From: Corinectria fuckeliana
Lineage: Eukaryota > Ascomycota > Sordariomycetes > Hypocreales > Nectriaceae
Reading direction: 5' to 3'
DNA: 34,286 nt
Assembly: GCA_019137255.1 (NCBI GenBank)
Contig: WPDH01000079.1
Location: forward strand, 1 to 34,286
Shown here: piece by piece, positions 32,513 through 34,286 of the stretch
Layout: every line of letters begins with the position of its first letter
How positions within the stretch are numbered: the stretch's first letter is position 1
Position numbers and translations under genes: made by a program
The notes under the pieces: generated by a model
Database searches by the model: none
Told to the model about the DNA's origin: nothing
Seen by the model: the letters and a program-made list of their open reading frames with translations, nothing else

Positions 32513-33882
32513 GGCTAAAAGTCTTTATATACTCTTATACTTATACTATTACCACTTTTAGTATTATAAACTTTAGAATATAATAAATCACTTAATTAAT
32601 ATATATTATTAAAAAAAAGATATTTTTAAATAGTCTTATTCTTACTATTTAATATTATATATACTAGTTTTATATATAATATACAGCTTTTAAGTAGTAT
32701 AGTATAAAGTTAATTAGCCTTAAAATTTATACTTAATTTAAGTATACTTATAAATCTTAAATATATTTAGCTAACTTTATCTTATCTTTCTTATTATTTT
32801 TTAACAGTATTATATAAGAGTGTTATAAGCGTAATTTAGCCTTAAGTATTTTTTATATATACTTAATTAAGTTTAAATTAGAGAAGTAAGAGAGCTAGTT
32901 AATACACTTAATATTATAAGCTTTTAGCTAACTTTAAGTGTGCCTAGCTATATAAGTTTATATATTATTCTGTTAAAGCTTTTTAGAGCTATTAATTAGA
33001 GGAAAAAGGCCTTATTTAAGTGCTAATTAGTATAACTAAGCTGAAAATCTATTCTTAAGAGCTTTTAAATCTTTAATTATCTTAATAATTACTATATAAT
33101 TTGTTTTCTAAATTACTACTTAGAATATAAGAGAAAATAAAGCTTTTATATATACCTTCTTATTAATAAACTTCTTATTATACTTTTTCTTATATATCTA
33201 AAAGTCTTAAGTGTTAAGATTACTTAATTTAAACTATATAAAAGTCTTATTAAAAAACATAACTTAGATAAGTATAAGCTTATCTTAAGGTGTGATTTTA
33301 GCATATTATACCTTTATTAATTTAGCTACTCTAAGTATTTAAAAACATATAAAAGCACGCTTAGCTTTTACTACTACTTGTATAATACTTAGCCTTTTAA
33401 GATGTTTTTATTTATATACTTAATACTAGCTAATAGCTTAACAAATAGTATAAGTGCTTACTAGACTGCTTAACTTATACTTAAGAGTATTCTAAGTAAT
33501 TTAACAGTCTTTCTTAGCTAATAAAATAATATATTATAGCTCTAATTATATAAGACTATTAGGCTAGCTATTTTAAGAGTTATCTTATAGTGTGTAGTAA
33601 GTAATATAATAATCTCTAATAGATTAAATTAATAAGTAAGTTATATAAAACTAGACTATAACTTTATAAAGGCTTAATTTATCTTTTAGCTTAGTAATAA
33701 TTACCACTCTAGCTTTAAAAGAGAATTTATAATTATATTAATAATTAACAGTTAATTTAGTACTAAAATAACATCTTTTAGGCATATTAATAAAAAGTTA
33801 TTAAGGTTATAAAAAAGAGAGAGAGTTAAAAATATATTATTATTTTAATATACTAAGTAAAGGTATATAAAGACTTTTAGCT
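32513..33882 (-). mobile_element. Tc1/mariner-type DNA transposon, 1,370 bp, nested in half-LINE C
   Basis: The terminal inverted repeats GGCTAAAAGTCTTTATATAC (32,513-32,532) and its reverse complement at 33,863-33,882 match at 19 of 20 bases. TA lies directly outside both ends (32,511-32,512 and 33,883-33,884), the target duplication of this superfamily. Compared with copy A, the left junction carries a few extra AT bases, so the exact pre-insertion site is not fully clean. The interior keeps more CA and TG than the surrounding DNA (for example near 33,300-33,500). Confidence 0.87.
32750..33760 (-). pseudogene. Tc1/mariner transposase relic (DD34E)
   Basis: On minus, *QNNI*TYIARHT*S near 32,930-32,972 matches the QDNAPxHxA motif with the catalytic Asp (32,967-32,969) changed to Asn. 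Thirty-four residues on, SNLNLIKYI*KILKAKL matches SPDLNPIE-x-W, and its catalytic Glu (32,862-32,864) is now Lys. Thirty-four intervening residues is the DD34E spacing of Tc1-like enzymes. Between them, N*LSYFSNLN fits W-P-x-x-SPDLN. The N-terminal DNA-binding region (about 33,100-33,700) is only coding-like, not motif-proven. The first catalytic Asp was not located. Confidence 0.83.
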
Positions 33883-33884
33883 TA

Positions 33885-34286
33885 AAACTATATAAAACTA
33901 TTATAAAGCTACTATATAACTAGATCTTATTAGTTACTAGTTATATTATTAACTAAACTAATAAATATAAATAAACTTTATAACTAAAGTATAATTATAG
34001 CTATAAAAATATATTAGACTAAGTCTTATTTAGAGAAGATTTAACTTAAGTAATACTATAAGTACTTTTACTTTAAATATATTATATAATACTATTAAGA
34101 ATATACTAGGTATAGCTATAATAAGAGAGCTAATTATATAAAAAATATAATTTATTTTACTTTTACTAGTAAGATTCTTTTAGTATATTATAATTATAAT
34201 AGCTTATACTTAGTATAGTCTTATATATATTATATAATATAAAAAGAGTAAAAATAAGTAAGAAATACTTATATAAAAAGACTTAT
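33885..34286 (+). mobile_element. Half-LINE copy C, 3' part (runs off the window)
   Basis: Resumes with AAACTATATAAAAC, matching copy A from about 15,603, and continues through the CCHC knuckles (about 34,060-34,245) to the window edge. Its tail and target duplication lie outside. Confidence 0.85.

Larger units (their letters stand above)
1..34286. other. RIP-saturated AT-rich repeat block
   Basis: The whole window is almost devoid of CpA, TpG and CpG, while TpA is extremely frequent. ATG occurs only a handful of times in 34 kb and TGA is rare, so ordinary ORF calling fails; translated relics are interrupted almost only by TAA and TAG. This is the known signature of repeat-induced point mutation in Pezizomycotina, which changes C to T mainly in CpA on both strands of repeated DNA. 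Remaining C and G sit mostly in CpT, CpC, ApG and GpG. Several repeats described below differ from their partners mainly by C/T or G/A transitions. I infer a heterochromatic AT-rich compartment of a filamentous ascomycete; the species is not determinable here. Confidence 0.93.

Noticed and set aside
1..34286. Mitochondrial or plastid DNA because of the AT richness
   Set aside because: The skew is specifically loss of CpA, TpG and CpG with nested nuclear transposons; no rRNA, tRNA or respiratory gene is visible.

Overview
The window is an AT-rich, gene-empty block that looks like it comes from a filamentous ascomycete genome with very active repeat-induced point mutation (RIP). CpA, TpG and CpG are almost gone on both strands, TpA is everywhere, ATG is rare, and what remains of C and G sits mostly in CpT, CpC, ApG and GpG. 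I see no intact gene. What remains is a stack of transposable elements whose reading frames are riddled with TAA and TAG (from CAA, CAG and TGG) but still show family motifs. The species cannot be named from this.

Layout. 1-23 is a (TAA)n tract and about 150-1,020 is an unidentified plus-strand coding relic. About 1,150-5,350 (minus) is a near-complete LINE: ORF1 with a CCHC knuckle, then ORF2 with AP-endonuclease, reverse transcriptase and a C-terminal domain. 5,959-10,402 holds something different: 38 exact copies of the 10-bp palindrome TAATATATTA, eleven times as tandem pairs exactly 11 bp apart, between unrelated spacers of roughly 130-280 bp. 10,410-11,767 is poorly resolved, with a minus-strand coding relic and a perfect 15-bp hairpin.

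11,768-12,435 is a 668-bp TRIM-like element with two 146-bp LTRs and a perfect 5-bp target duplication. 12,639-14,447 is a second short LTR element with two 215-bp LTRs. From 14,674 on there are three copies (A, B, C) of a 1.9-kb repeat encoding only a LINE ORF1/gag protein with CCHC knuckles: a 'half-LINE'. Copy B is split inside its first zinc knuckle by a 7,746-bp Ty3/gypsy chromovirus-type retrotransposon (17,965-25,710, coded on minus, 212-bp LTRs, 4-bp target duplication). That element carries an extra stop-poor frame in antisense between pol and its 3' LTR. About 27,600-31,570 is a second, related Ty3/gypsy element on plus. Copy C follows, is interrupted by a 1,370-bp DD34E Tc1/mariner transposon (32,513-33,882), and runs off the window.

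The insertions nest, so relative ages can be read. Recognisable active sites repeatedly show Asp-to-Asn or Glu-to-Lys changes of the kind RIP produces, so nothing here should be mobile by itself. Two NN runs (2,686 and 17,838) look like collapsed assembly joins; at the second, comparison with copy A suggests that about 65 bp are missing. Positions of protein domains were read by eye from conceptual translation and are approximate; LTR, target-site and TIR ends are exact to within a base or two.
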